A DNA stretch of 64,000 nt from Mycolicibacterium rhodesiae JS60 (GCA_000230935.2 AGIQ01000002.1:1674001-1738000); one strand, 5' to 3'; numbered from the stretch's first letter, positions 25,935 through 35,261 are shown. Translations and numbers: made by a program. Notes: generated by a model from the sequence alone, not told the origin.

Positions 25935-26072
25935 GACGCGCGCCTGCACCGTCGTAAGCGAGGTTGTGGTACGGGCGTGACTGACGGGACGGCGGTAAAC
26001 GCTCTGGGTGGGTCCGGCAGTCCCGAATGCGAAAGAAATCCGTCTTCTCCTCGAACAATTGGCGCACAGCAG

Positions 26073-26816
26073 GTGAATTCGGCCTACCATCACCGCGTGG
26101 CTTTTCGGAGCGAGTTGGGCAACTGGGCATCGAGTCAGCTTCGCGACACCTCTCTCACGATCTTGATCCCGGTGGGGTCGACCGAGCAGCACGGTCCGCA
26201 CCTGCCGTTGGACACCGACACCCGCATCGCCACCGCGGTCGCCCGCGCCACCACCGAAGACCTCAATGGTCCCGATCACGATCACTATCTGCTGGCGCCG
26301 GCGATCGCGTACGGCGCGTCCGGCGAGCATGAGGGCTTTCCCGGAACGGTGTCGATCGGCATCGAGGCGCTGACGATGGTCCTGATCGAGTACGGGCGCT
26401 CGGCGTGCGGCTGGGCGAGGCGGATCGTCTTCGTCAACGGGCACGGCGGCAACCTCGAGGCGATGCGCGCGGCGGTGCGCCGCCTGCGGCAAGAGGGCCG
26501 CGACGCGGCCTGGTGTCCATGCATCGCCGAGGGCGGCGATGCGCACGCTGGACACACGGAAACATCTGTATTGCTACATATTTCACCGGCGGATGTGCAA
26601 ACCGAGGCTTGGTGTAGCGGGAACAGGGCGCCACTGGCTACCCTTTTGCCGCAGATGCGTCACGGGGGGGTGGCCGCGGTGAGTGAGGTGGGCGTGTTGG
26701 GAGACCCGACGACGGCGACTCCGGCGGAGGGCGCGCGCATCTTCGAGCAGATGGTCACGGACTGTTCGCTTCGCATCGATCGGTGGCGCCCGGCCGATGA
26801 CGGGATGCTGACATGA
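26073..26816 (+). CDS. mftE: MftE, creatininase-family peptidase
   Basis: 247 residues from GTG 26073 (NSAYHHRVAFRSELGNW), which resembles the N-terminus of known MftE proteins; GTG 26097 and the long frame from 25977 are less likely. Metal-binding motifs of the creatininase family are PVGSTEQHGPHLPLDTDT and VNGHGGN, with EGGDAHAGHTET further on. MftE hydrolyses modified MftA to free the Val-Tyr derived core. It follows mftD after a 138-nt gap, the largest inside the cluster, and its stop overlaps mftF. Confidence 0.95.
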   Translation: MNSAYHHRVAFRSELGNWASSQLRDTSLTILIPVGSTEQHGPHLPLDTDTRIATAVARATTEDLNGPDHDHYLLAPAIAYGASGEHEGFPGTVSIGIEALTMVLIEYGRSACGWARRIVFVNGHGGNLEAMRAAVRRLRQEGRDAAWCPCIAEGGDAHAGHTETSVLLHISPADVQTEAWCSGNRAPLATLLPQMRHGGVAAVSEVGVLGDPTTATPAEGARIFEQMVTDCSLRIDRWRPADDGMLT

Positions 26817-28225
26817 CCCAGCCCCGGCTGCCTGACGGGTTTGCCGTCCAGGTCGACCGGCGAGTGCGTACGCTCGCCGAGGGCTCGGCGCTGCTCGGCG
26901 GATCACCCACCCGGCTGCTGCGGCTGGCTCCGTCCGCGCAAACTCTGCTCGACGGCGGTCGCCTCGAGGTCCGCGATGCTGTGAGCGCCCAGCTGGCCCG
27001 CACCCTGCTCGACGCCACCGTCGCCCATCCGCGCCCGGCGGGTGGCCCGTCGCACCGAGACGTCACCGTGGTGATCCCGGTACGCGACAACCCTTTTGGG
27101 CTCTATCGCCTGGTGATGTCGCTGCGCGGTATGCGGGTGATCGTCGTCGACGACGGCTCGCGCACACCGGTGCACCCCAGCGACTTCGCCGGGGCACGCT
27201 GCGAGGTCGAGGTGCTGAGCCACTCGCGCAGCAAGGGCCCGGCGGCGGCGCGGAACACCGGACTCGCTGCTTGCACAACAAATTTCGTGGCCTTCCTGGA
27301 CTCGGACGTCGTGCCCCGCCGGGGCTGGCTGGAGGCGCTTCTCGGCCACTTCTGCGACCCGGCCGTGGCGCTGGTCGCTCCCCGGATCGTCGGGCTCGGT
27401 CACAGCGACCAGCTGATCGCCCGCTACGAGGCCGTCCGGTCGTCGCTGGACCTCGGTGAGCGCGAGGCCCCGGTGATGCCCTACGGCCCGGTGTCCTATG
27501 TGCCCAGCGCGGCCATCATCTGTCGCCGGGCGGCGCTGCTGGACATGGGCGGCTTCGACGAAACCCTGCCGTCGGGCGAGGATGTCGACCTGTGCTGGAG
27601 GTTGATCGAGTCCGGCTCCCGGCTGCGCTACGAGCCGATCGCACTCGTCGCCCACGAGCACCGCACCGAGATGCGGGAGTGGCTGGGCCGCAAGGCGTTT
27701 TATGGTAGCTCGGCGGCTCCGCTGTCGATCCGCCACCCCGACAAGACGGCACCGGTGGTGATCTCCGCGTGGAGCCTGCTGGTGTGGCTGCTGCTGGCGC
27801 TGGGGTCGGTCTCGGGTTATCTGGCCTCGCTGGTGTTCGCCGGGGTGACCACCCGCCGAACCGCCAAGGCGATGAAGAACACCGACGCCGGGATCTTCGA
27901 CGTGGTGATCCTCGCGCTGCAAGGCATCGGTGCCTCCGCCCTGCAGCTGTCGGCGGCGGTCTGTCGGCACTATTGGCCGCTGGCGTTGGTGGCCGCGCTG
28001 GTCTCTCGCCGGTGCCGGCAGGCGATCCTGGTGGCCGCCGTGCTCGACGGCGTGCAGGACTGGATCAAGCGCAACCGCAACAATGACGTCGAGGGCAAGC
28101 CGATCGGCCTGGTTGCCTATCTGCTCCTCAAGCGCCTCGACGATCTGGCCTATGGCGCCGGCCTCTGGACGGGCGTGGTCCGCGAGCGCACGTTGCGACC
28201 GTTGAAGCCACAGATCAAAACCTGA
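26813..28225 (+). CDS. mftF: MftF, mycofactocin glycosyltransferase
   Basis: 470 residues. The GT2 domain begins near residue 83 with VTVVIPVRDNP, then VIVVDDGS and the DxD-type motif FLDSDVVPRRGW. Acceptor-side features include GGFDETLPSGEDVDLCWRL. The C-terminal 150 residues contain hydrophobic helices (ISAWSLLVWLLLALGSVSGY; LALVAALVSRRCRQAILVAA), so the enzyme is membrane-attached. MftF decorates premycofactocin with beta-1,4-glucose chains. ATG 26813 overlaps the mftE stop by 4 nt; mftG begins 4 nt after its stop. Confidence 0.96.
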   Translation: MTQPRLPDGFAVQVDRRVRTLAEGSALLGGSPTRLLRLAPSAQTLLDGGRLEVRDAVSAQLARTLLDATVAHPRPAGGPSHRDVTVVIPVRDNPFGLYRLVMSLRGMRVIVVDDGSRTPVHPSDFAGARCEVEVLSHSRSKGPAAARNTGLAACTTNFVAFLDSDVVPRRGWLEALLGHFCDPAVALVAPRIVGLGHSDQLIARYEAVRSSLDLGEREAPVMPYGPVSYVPSAAIICRRAALLDMGGFDETLPSGEDVDLCWRLIESGSRLRYEPIALVAHEHRTEMREWLGRKAFYGSSAAPLSIRHPDKTAPVVISAWSLLVWLLLALGSVSGYLASLVFAGVTTRRTAKAMKNTDAGIFDVVILALQGIGASALQLSAAVCRHYWPLALVAALVSRRCRQAILVAAVLDGVQDWIKRNRNNDVEGKPIGLVAYLLLKRLDDLAYGAGLWTGVVRERTLRPLKPQIKT

Positions 28226-28229
28226 CTTT

Positions 28230-29666
28230 GTGGTCGATCACAGCACGCACAGCGACGTTCTGATCGTCGGTGCCGGTAGCGCCGGATCCGTCCTCGCCGA
28301 ACGCCTCTCGGCCGACCCCGCTCGCCGGGTCACCGTCGTCGAAGCCGGCCCCGGGCCCGATGAACCCGGCGTCCGCGGGCTCACCCACAACGGCCTGCAG
28401 CTGCCGATCGGAGCCGCCAGCCCGCTGGTTCAGCGCTACCGGACGGAGCTGACTGCCCAACCACCGCGCGGCGCCGACATCGTGCGGGGCGCAACCGTCG
28501 GGGGCTCCGGTGCAGTGAACGGTGGATACTTCTGCCGGGCGCTGCCCGCCGACTTCGACGGTCCCGCCATCCCCGGCTGGTCCTGGCCGGACGTCCAGCG
28601 GCACTACCGGGCCATCGAGACCGATCTCGACTTTCCTGATCGCGCCGACGGCGGCCCGATCGCGATCCGGAGAACCCACGAATTCGTCGGCAGTACAGCA
28701 TCTTTCGTCGGCGCCGTGCGAGCCGCCGGCCTGCGCTGGTTACCTGACCTCAATGCAGAGCCGACCGGGGAGAATGCACCGCCGGGAATCGGGGCAGTGC
28801 CGCTGAACATCGTCGACGGGATCCGCACCGGCCCGGGCGCGGCGTTCCTGGAACCCGCGGCGGCCCGGCCCAACCTGACCGTGCTGGCCCGCACCCGGGT
28901 GGTGCGGCTGCGGTTCTCCGGCGTCCGGGTGGTGGGCGTCGAGACTCTCGGGCCGTTGGGGCCTGCCGTTCTCGAGGCCGACCGGGTCGTGCTTTCGGCG
29001 GGTGCCATCGGATCCGCGCACCTGCTGATGTTGTCGGGGGTCGGACCCGCCGCCGACCTGCGCGCCGTGGGAGTCGCCGTGGCTGCCGATCTGCCGGTGG
29101 GCCGACGCACCTCCGATCACCCGGAGTGGGTGCTGCCCACCACCTGGACCGTGGCGCCTCATCGACCGGTGCTCGAGGTCGTGTTGGTCGCAGACGGTGT
29201 CGAGATCCGGCCCTACACCGGCGGGTTCATCGCGATGGTCGGCGACGGCTCGGTGGGCCGTCCGGACTGGCCACACCTGGGCGTGGCGTTGATGGCGCCG
29301 CGCGCCCGCGGCCGCCTTTCCCTGCTGTCAGCCGACGCGGCGGTGCCGCCGCTGATCGAGCAACGCTACGACAGCGCCGCGGACGACGTGGCCGCACTGC
29401 GGCAAGGGTGTGCGCTGGCCACCGAAATACTGGGTGCGACAACCCAACTCGGCGAGCCGATGTGGTCCACCTCGCAACATCTGTGTGGCACCGCGCCCAT
29501 GGGTACCGACAGCGACGAGCACGCCGTGGTCGACGCACGCTGCCGGGTACGGGGGATCGAGAACCTCTGGGTGGTGGACGGCTCGGTGCTGCCGCACATC
29601 ACCGGCCGCGGGCCGCACGCGACGATCGCCATGATCGGACACCGTGCTGCCGAGTTCGTTGCCTGA
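28230..29666 (+). CDS. mftG: MftG, GMC-family mycofactocin dehydrogenase
   Basis: 478 residues from GTG 28230. The FAD motif VLIVGAGSAGSVLAERLSAD and a second GMC signature (GATVGGSGAVNGGYF) mark the family. The C-terminal HLCGTAPMGTD and VVDGSVLPHITGRGPHATIAMIG contain the usual His near the flavin. MftG has been linked to transfer of electrons from reduced mycofactocin to the respiratory chain. It closes the mft operon. Confidence 0.95.
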   Translation: MVDHSTHSDVLIVGAGSAGSVLAERLSADPARRVTVVEAGPGPDEPGVRGLTHNGLQLPIGAASPLVQRYRTELTAQPPRGADIVRGATVGGSGAVNGGYFCRALPADFDGPAIPGWSWPDVQRHYRAIETDLDFPDRADGGPIAIRRTHEFVGSTASFVGAVRAAGLRWLPDLNAEPTGENAPPGIGAVPLNIVDGIRTGPGAAFLEPAAARPNLTVLARTRVVRLRFSGVRVVGVETLGPLGPAVLEADRVVLSAGAIGSAHLLMLSGVGPAADLRAVGVAVAADLPVGRRTSDHPEWVLPTTWTVAPHRPVLEVVLVADGVEIRPYTGGFIAMVGDGSVGRPDWPHLGVALMAPRARGRLSLLSADAAVPPLIEQRYDSAADDVAALRQGCALATEILGATTQLGEPMWSTSQHLCGTAPMGTDSDEHAVVDARCRVRGIENLWVVDGSVLPHITGRGPHATIAMIGHRAAEFVA

Positions 29667-29766
29667 GCAGCCTTATCTCGGCAACCGAGCCAATCGGTAC
29701 TCTAGTCGGGCCGGATAAGGCGAAGATGACGAGACATTGGGACACGTCGCGGAAAGGAACTGGGCC

Positions 29767-30417
29767 ATGACGAGCCGCCGCAGCGATCCCAGACCTGCGC
29801 GTTCGCGCGCGCGGTTGCTGGACGCGGCAACGGCATTGCTGCGCACGGGCGGCCCGAGCGCGGTCACCGTCGATGCCGTCACACGTGGCGCCAACGTCGC
29901 CAGGGCGACGCTCTACCGGCATTTTCCCAGCGGCAATGACCTGCTGGCGGCCGCCTTCCACAGTCTGATCCCACCCGCGCCGATGCCGCCGGAGTCGGGA
30001 ACGCTGCGGGAGCGCCTGGTGGCCCTGATGCAAGCGCAGGCCGACCTCATCTCCGAGACGCCGATCCTGCTGACGGCCACGTATTGGCTGGCGCTGGGCC
30101 CGGACATGGAGCACATGCCGGGCAGAACCGAGGACACCGACAGCCCCGAGGTGCGCACACTGCGCGAGCGGGTCGCCCAGCAGTACGGTGCGCCGTTCGA
30201 CGCGATCTTCGACAGTCCCGATGCACAACGGGAACTCGGCAATGTGGACCGCGCTCAGGCCATCATGCTGCTGATCGGGCCGCTGGTTGCCGGGCGGATC
30301 AGCACGCTGGCCGATTTCGACTACCGCGAATGTGCCCGCGCCGCGGTGGACGGCTTCCTGGCCGTCAACCGCGTCAACGAAATCACTTCAGCGAGTAGCG
30401 AATCGGCAGGCGTTTGA
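29767..30417 (+). CDS. TetR-family transcriptional regulator next to a P450 gene
   Basis: 216 residues from ATG 29767 after GGAAAGGAAC. The helix-turn-helix is at about residues 14-58 (RLLDAATALLRTGGPSAVTVDAVT; NVARATLYRHFPSGNDLL). The C-terminal domain fits the common TetR_C group of mycobacteria. A TACTCT hexamer at 29699-29704 may be its -10. Its last 35 nt overlap the convergent P450 gene, so the two transcripts are antisense at their ends. Control of the P450 or itself is inferred from position. Confidence 0.88.
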   Translation: MTSRRSDPRPARSRARLLDAATALLRTGGPSAVTVDAVTRGANVARATLYRHFPSGNDLLAAAFHSLIPPAPMPPESGTLRERLVALMQAQADLISETPILLTATYWLALGPDMEHMPGRTEDTDSPEVRTLRERVAQQYGAPFDAIFDSPDAQRELGNVDRAQAIMLLIGPLVAGRISTLADFDYRECARAAVDGFLAVNRVNEITSASSESAGV

Positions 30418-31633
30418 GGCCGCCGACGAACGTCGTGGCCATCAGTTCCGGCTCGCCGGCCAGTTCGATGGTATTGATCCGCGGGACGAGCTCGGAGAAG
30501 AAGCTGTGCATTTCCATCCGGGCCAGCGCCGCTCCGAGACAGAAGTGCACACCGTAGCCGAAGGACAGGTGCTTGTTGGGGTCGCGGCCGACGTCGAAGC
30601 GCATCGGGTCGTCGAAGACCTCCTCGTCGCGGTTGGCCGAAACATAGGACAGCAGAACCGCTTCGCCCTTGGCGATGGGTACGCCACGGACCTCGGTGTC
30701 GGCCTGGGCAGTCCGCATGAATTCCTTGACCGGGACCACACAGCGGATCATCTCCTCGACCGCGGTGCCCATCAGGCCCGGATCGTTTTGCAGCCGCTGC
30801 AGTTCACCGGGGTTGCGAATGAGTTCCAGTAGCCCGCCGGCGATTCCGGCGCTGGTGGTGTCATGGCCGGCGCTGGCCACGATCACGTAATACGAGGCGG
30901 TGTCCATATCGGACAGCGGCTGACCGTCGATGGTGGCGTTGGCGATCGCCGAGCTGAGGTCCTCGGTCGGGTGCTCGCGGCGGGATGCGGTCAACGCGGC
31001 GAAGTACTTGAAGAAGTCGAGCAGCACCGCCAGCATGTCGTCGGTTTTGCCGCCGCGCTGTAATTCGGTGTCGTCGCCGCCGAACATCTCCTGGGTCAGC
31101 TTGAGCATGCGGGGGAAATCCGACTCGGGCAGGCCCAGCAAGGTCAGGATGATGTAGAGCGGATACTTGACCGCGATCTCCTGGACGAAGTCCAGCTCGG
31201 GCCCCTGCGCAAGCATGTTGTCCACGTAGATCGTTGCCAGCTCGTCGCAGCGAGCCTTCAACGCGCGCATCGCTTTCGGTCGAAACCAGTCCGCACCGAT
31301 CTTGCGCATGTCGCGGTGGTGCGGATCATCCATGTGGATCAGTGTGCGCAGGCCGATCCCGGCCTCCAGCTGCGCGCGTAATGCGTCGTCGGCTTCGGCG
31401 ATCGTCAGCAGCGGGCGCGGATCGTTGGTGAACAGATCGTTCTGTCGCTCGATGTCCATGATGTCGGCGTGCTTGGTGATCGCCCAGAACGGCCGGTACG
31501 CCTCGGTCTCGACCCAGGACACGGGAGCGTTCGCGCGCAGATGAGCGAGTGACTCGTGCATCCGCTGCTCATCGGTGTAGCCCATCGGGCTGGCCAGAAC
31601 GCGTGCCGCCTTGTCCATGATCCGTGAGGTCAT
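30383..31633 (-). CDS. Cytochrome P450
   Basis: 416 residues from ATG 31633; the frame opens 12 codons earlier. The I-helix motif is ASAGHDTTSAG, the K-helix ExxR lies in TAVEEMIRCVVPV, and the heme loop is FGYGVHFCLGAALARMEM with the Cys thiolate ligand. It is a soluble class-I bacterial P450 that needs a ferredoxin and reductase; the reductase at 19.4-20.5 kb is one candidate partner. Sequence style resembles the CYP108/CYP125-like groups that hydroxylate terpenes, alkanes or steroids, but I cannot fix the family. It is convergent with a TetR gene and overlaps it by 35 nt. Confidence 0.95.
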   Translation of the reverse strand: MTSRIMDKAARVLASPMGYTDEQRMHESLAHLRANAPVSWVETEAYRPFWAITKHADIMDIERQNDLFTNDPRPLLTIAEADDALRAQLEAGIGLRTLIHMDDPHHRDMRKIGADWFRPKAMRALKARCDELATIYVDNMLAQGPELDFVQEIAVKYPLYIILTLLGLPESDFPRMLKLTQEMFGGDDTELQRGGKTDDMLAVLLDFFKYFAALTASRREHPTEDLSSAIANATIDGQPLSDMDTASYYVIVASAGHDTTSAGIAGGLLELIRNPGELQRLQNDPGLMGTAVEEMIRCVVPVKEFMRTAQADTEVRGVPIAKGEAVLLSYVSANRDEEVFDDPMRFDVGRDPNKHLSFGYGVHFCLGAALARMEMHSFFSELVPRINTIELAGEPELMATTFVGGLKRLPIRYSLK

Positions 31634-31772
31634 TGGGTCTCCTCGCTGGGTACTACCGCTCGGTTGCAATAAAAGAAAGTTGACGGGTGTCAGGTTTCAG
31701 TATTGGGGCGATTGTGCCAGGTGGTAGGGGATTCGGCCAATTGCCAGGTCATCGCTTGGGCAGGCCTCCGCG

Positions 31773-31778
31773 TAGGCT
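31773..31778 (+). promoter_or_regulatory. Predicted -10 box giving a leaderless esterase message
   Basis: TAGGCT fits the mycobacterial TANNNT -10 and lies 8 nt before GTG 31787, so transcription would begin at or next to the start codon. Confidence 0.5.
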
Positions 31779-31786
31779 CGGATCTC

Positions 31787-33409
31787 GTGCGAGACCGATC
31801 GAATGGCCGACGCTTTCGGCGCGCGATGGGCCTGGTGGTTTCCCTGGCCTTGCTCGTCGGGTGTAGTCAGGGCGTCACGCACCCGCCCCGGCAGCAAGTC
31901 CCTGCCGCACAGGCCGGACCTGCGGTGGTGCAGACCGCAGGGGGAGCGGTGCGCGGTGTGGTGGCCCCCGGATACCGGGTGTTCAACGGCGTTCCGTACG
32001 CCGCCGCCCCCGCTGGCCCGCAGCGTTTCCAGCCGCCGCAGCCGGCCGCACCCTGGCCGGGCGTGCGTGACGCCACCAAGCCGGGTCTTCGGTGCGTCCA
32101 AGACACCAGCTTCGATCCCGACTACGGTCGCCCCACCGGTGAGGACTGCCTGAACCTCAACATCTGGACCCCCGGGGGCGCCGACCGCTCGAGCCTTAGA
32201 CCGGTGATGGTCTGGATCCACGGTGGCGGTTTCCTCAACGGCAGCGCCGACATCTATGACGCCCGCTGGCTGGCAACCCAGGGCGATATCGTCGTCGTCA
32301 CCGTCAACTACCGGCTGGGCACCCTCGGGTTCCTGGCACATCCGGCGCTGAGTCCCGACGGGAACGTCGGCAACTACGGATTGGCCGACCAACAGGCGGC
32401 ATTGCGGTGGGTCCGCGACAACATCGCCGAATTTGGCGGTGACCCAACCAAAGTCACGATCGCCGGTGAGTCGGCGGGCGCGATGTCGGTGTGTGACCAC
32501 CTGGTCGCGCCGGAATCTGCGGGGCTGTTCCGGGCCGCGATCCTGCAGAGCGGGCCGTGCCAGGCGCAGGCCGACCGTGCCACCGCCCAACGGGTCAGCG
32601 CCGAGTACGCGACCAGCGTCGGCTGCTCGGATCCCGCGGCGATCGCGGAATGCCTGCGGTCGCGGCCGGTCAAGGAGTTGCAGAGCGCCCCACTGTATGT
32701 CGGGTTCGGGCCTGACAAGCTCACCGGACCGGTCACCGGAACCGATCGCCTTCCCGTCGACCCGATGACCGATGTCGCGCTGGGTGCAATGCCCAAGATA
32801 CCCGTCCTGATCGGCAGCAACGGTGACGAATTCGCGATGTTCGCCGCACTCCAATATCTTAAAGACCGCGGTTTGCCGCCCTATCCGAAGTTGCTGGCCG
32901 ACACGTTCGGCCCCGACGCACCCGCGGTGGCTGCGCACTATCCGCTCGACGTGTTCGGCGGCAACGAAGGCCTGGCCTACTCCGCCGCGGTCACCGATAG
33001 CGTATTCGCCTGTCCGACAGACAGAATCGCATCCGGTCTGGCGCGCACCAACCCGGTGTACGCCTACGAGTTCAACGATCGGACCGCGCCTTCCCCGGAT
33101 CCGTTGCGCGCAGTGCCATTCCCGGTGGGGGCCAGCCACTCGCTGGAGTTGCGGTACTTGTTCGACGTCGGCGGCGCTCCGCCACTCAACCCAGCACAAC
33201 GCGAACTCTCCGACCAGATGGTGGCGTACTGGAGCCAATTCGTCAAAGACGGCAACCCGGCGGTATCCGGGCTGCCGGCGTGGCCGCAGTTGGGCACTGA
33301 CGGGGCCGCGAAGCGGATGTCGTTGCAGACCGCGCAGCTCACGATCACAGAGGATTTCGGCGCGCGCCACAATTGCCGGTTCTGGGCGACGGTGAAGGGG
33401 GCCCGCTAG
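31787..33409 (+). CDS. Secreted lipoprotein carboxylesterase (type B)
   Basis: 540 residues from GTG 31787. A basic n-region (RDRSNGRRFRR), a hydrophobic stretch and the lipobox LLVGC (Cys26) indicate an exported lipoprotein. The alpha/beta-hydrolase catalytic serine is Ser229 in GESAGAMS; the oxyanion motif is VWIHGGGFLNG, the Glu/His partners lie in SNGDEFAMF and VGASHSLEL. EDCLNLNIWTP is the second type-B carboxylesterase signature. The upstream open frame to 31703 is rejected in favour of the promoter-supported start. Its stop overlaps the convergent TetR gene by 4 nt. It would cleave carboxylic esters outside the membrane; the substrate is unknown. Confidence 0.9.
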   Translation: MRDRSNGRRFRRAMGLVVSLALLVGCSQGVTHPPRQQVPAAQAGPAVVQTAGGAVRGVVAPGYRVFNGVPYAAAPAGPQRFQPPQPAAPWPGVRDATKPGLRCVQDTSFDPDYGRPTGEDCLNLNIWTPGGADRSSLRPVMVWIHGGGFLNGSADIYDARWLATQGDIVVVTVNYRLGTLGFLAHPALSPDGNVGNYGLADQQAALRWVRDNIAEFGGDPTKVTIAGESAGAMSVCDHLVAPESAGLFRAAILQSGPCQAQADRATAQRVSAEYATSVGCSDPAAIAECLRSRPVKELQSAPLYVGFGPDKLTGPVTGTDRLPVDPMTDVALGAMPKIPVLIGSNGDEFAMFAALQYLKDRGLPPYPKLLADTFGPDAPAVAAHYPLDVFGGNEGLAYSAAVTDSVFACPTDRIASGLARTNPVYAYEFNDRTAPSPDPLRAVPFPVGASHSLELRYLFDVGGAPPLNPAQRELSDQMVAYWSQFVKDGNPAVSGLPAWPQLGTDGAAKRMSLQTAQLTITEDFGARHNCRFWATVKGAR

Positions 33410-34020
33410 CCGCCCCAGCGGGGATGGGCTACGACAGCTAGGGCCTCTGACACATCCGACGCCAGCGACCGGCGCCGGGTTCCGCGTTCCCGGACCCACC
33501 GCTGGAAGGCGAAATCGGCTGCGGCGAAGGAGAGTTGGACCAGCAGTCCGGGACGGCTGTCCTCGGCTGGGTCCACAGCCATTCGCGCGGCCACCAGCTG
33601 CACCATCTGGTCGCGGTCGGCGGCGGACAGTAGCGTCGCCCGGTCCAGCAGCTCTGGGGCGGTCAGGATGGCCGCGCGCCAGTTCTCCAGGTCGACATCC
33701 TCGAACGAGTCGACGCGGCTGACGATCGCGGCGGCCAGGGCGACGTCGGGTGATTCACCGGCCGGGCGGCGCGCCAACAGTGAAGCGATGGCGGCATTCC
33801 CGCGTTGCACCGCACCCAGCAGCAGGTCCTCCTTGGTGGCCACGTGCCGGAAGAACGTGCGCGGTGACACCGATGCTTCGGCGGCGATGTCCTCTGTGGT
33901 GACGTTGCCGAATCCCCTTGCGGCGAAGAGCCGATACGCGGCCGCGTGGATATCGGCGCGCACCTGCGCCCGCTGCCGGTCGCGCAGCGTCGGCGGCCGT
34001 TCGGCGGGCGGGCTGGTCAC
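33406..34020 (-). CDS. TetR-family regulator, last gene of the DapB-like operon
   Basis: 204 residues from GTG 34020, overlapping the SDR stop (GTGA). The helix-turn-helix is at about residues 20-65 (IHAAAYRLFAARGFGNVTTEDIA; ASVSPRTFFRHVATKEDLL). The C-terminal half (ENWRAAILTAPELLDRATLL) fits the MftR-like or TetR_C_17-type acyl group. As the fourth gene of a same-strand run beginning at 36323, it probably controls that operon through the palindrome at the first start codon. That link is inference from position. Confidence 0.88.
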   Translation of the reverse strand: MTSPPAERPPTLRDRQRAQVRADIHAAAYRLFAARGFGNVTTEDIAAEASVSPRTFFRHVATKEDLLLGAVQRGNAAIASLLARRPAGESPDVALAAAIVSRVDSFEDVDLENWRAAILTAPELLDRATLLSAADRDQMVQLVAARMAVDPAEDSRPGLLVQLSFAAADFAFQRWVRERGTRRRSLASDVSEALAVVAHPRWGG

Positions 34021-34805
34021 CGGTACATTCCCATGCCGCCGTCGACGTGGATGGTTTGCGCGGTCAGATACGACGCATCGGGACTGACCAGAAAGGCGAC
34101 CATCGGCCCGATATCGGAATGCGTGTCACCGATCCGGCGCAGCGGGATGGCCCGCACGATCTTGTGGTAGACGTCCGGGAACTCGTCGCTCCAGCCGGCG
34201 ACGCCGTCGGACTGGGCGAAGGGGCACACCACGTTCACCCGGATGTTGTCCTTACCCCATTCCAGCGCAGCGACTTTGGAGATCCCGCGGACGGCCTCCT
34301 TGGATCCCGCGTACGCGCCGAAGGTCTTCTGCCCGCCGGTACCGGCACCGGACCCGAGATTCACGATGGACCCGCCGCCGGCCGCCTTGAGCACCGGGTA
34401 GGCCGCCTGCATCAGGAAAAGCGTGGCCCGCGGTCCGGTGTCGAAGACGAGGTCGAAATCCTCCTGCGTGATGTCGGTGAACGGCTTCGGTTCGTTGGTG
34501 GCGATGGCGTTGTTGATCAGCGCGTCGATACCGCCCATCACCCGCACCGCCTCGTCGACGATGCGCTGGTAGCTCGACCGGTCGCACAGGTCGGCCACCA
34601 GCGCCGTGGCGCGATCGCCGGCGTCGAAGTCCCTGGCGACGTCGGCCACCGCCGGATCGCGGTCGACCATCAGCACCGTCGCACCCCGCTCGAGCAGCGC
34701 CGCGGTGACGCCTCGGCCCACACCGCGCGCGGCGCCGGTAACGATCACCCGGACGCCGGTCAGAGATTCCGGATGCCAATAACTCCGATCAGCGTGCGGG
34801 GCCAC
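34017..34805 (-). CDS. SDR-family oxidoreductase
   Basis: 262 residues from GTG 34805, preceded by GGAGGAA 9 nt upstream. The Rossmann motif is VIVTGAARGVGRGVTAALLERGA. NNAIA replaces the common NNAG, Ser is in IVNLGSGAG, and the catalytic YxxxK is YAGSKEA. The C-terminus DGGMGMYR is typical of classical SDRs. The start overlaps the VOC gene by 17 nt, and the stop overlaps the TetR start. Substrate unknown; the neighbours suggest a small catabolic pathway. Confidence 0.9.
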   Translation of the reverse strand: MAPHADRSYWHPESLTGVRVIVTGAARGVGRGVTAALLERGATVLMVDRDPAVADVARDFDAGDRATALVADLCDRSSYQRIVDEAVRVMGGIDALINNAIATNEPKPFTDITQEDFDLVFDTGPRATLFLMQAAYPVLKAAGGGSIVNLGSGAGTGGQKTFGAYAGSKEAVRGISKVAALEWGKDNIRVNVVCPFAQSDGVAGWSDEFPDVYHKIVRAIPLRRIGDTHSDIGPMVAFLVSPDASYLTAQTIHVDGGMGMYR

Positions 34806-35259
34806 GATGCAGTTCCTCCGATGTTCGTGCAGCACCGGGGAATTCGATGAACTCCACCGCGGTGCCGTCGGGATCCTTGACGAAGAACATTCGCACCCCG
34901 GCGATCTCGAACGGCGCCTGATCAGGCTGATAGCCCGCATCCTGCACCCGGCGGTAGGTGCGGTCGAGGTCGGTGACCGACAGTGAGATGTTCTGGTTGC
35001 CAACGAAGGACCTCCTGGCCGGACGACCGTCGGGACCGAGCGACAGCAGCTCCAGCATCACCCCGCCGATCAGACCGCCCACCGCCCGGCCCTGGTTCTC
35101 GCCATCGCTGCCGAGTGCGTGGTCGAACGATTCGCCCGACAGCGTCTGGTCGAACACCACGTCCATGCCCAGTAACCCGCGATAGAACTGCAGGGCCCGC
35201 TCCATGTCGGTGACACCGACGACGAGGTGGGAAAAGCGAAGATCGCCAAGACTTTCCAC
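34789..35259 (-). CDS. VOC-family protein (glyoxalase/dioxygenase fold)
   Basis: 156 residues from GTG 35259, 2 nt after the DapB-like stop. One VOC domain: FSHLVVGVTDMERALQFYRGLLGMDVVF with a metal-type His at the first beta strand, then NISLSVTDLDRTYRRVQDAGYQ and FFVKDPDGTAVEFIEFPG, where the final Glu is the usual metal ligand. Members include glyoxalase I, extradiol dioxygenases and methylmalonyl-CoA epimerases. The length suits an epimerase or isomerase. Part of the four-gene operon. Confidence 0.88.
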   Translation of the reverse strand: MESLGDLRFSHLVVGVTDMERALQFYRGLLGMDVVFDQTLSGESFDHALGSDGENQGRAVGGLIGGVMLELLSLGPDGRPARRSFVGNQNISLSVTDLDRTYRRVQDAGYQPDQAPFEIAGVRMFFVKDPDGTAVEFIEFPGAARTSEELHRGPAR

Positions 35260-35261
35260 GG

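Noticed and set aside
29670..29721. Distant inverted repeat GCCTTATC...GATAAGGC before a TetR gene
   Set aside because: The arms are 36 nt apart and short; too weak to call an operator.
31697..33499. A 600-codon minus-strand open frame across the esterase
   Set aside because: The plus-strand carboxylesterase has a signal peptide and full catalytic motifs; the antisense product is Arg/Gly-rich noise.
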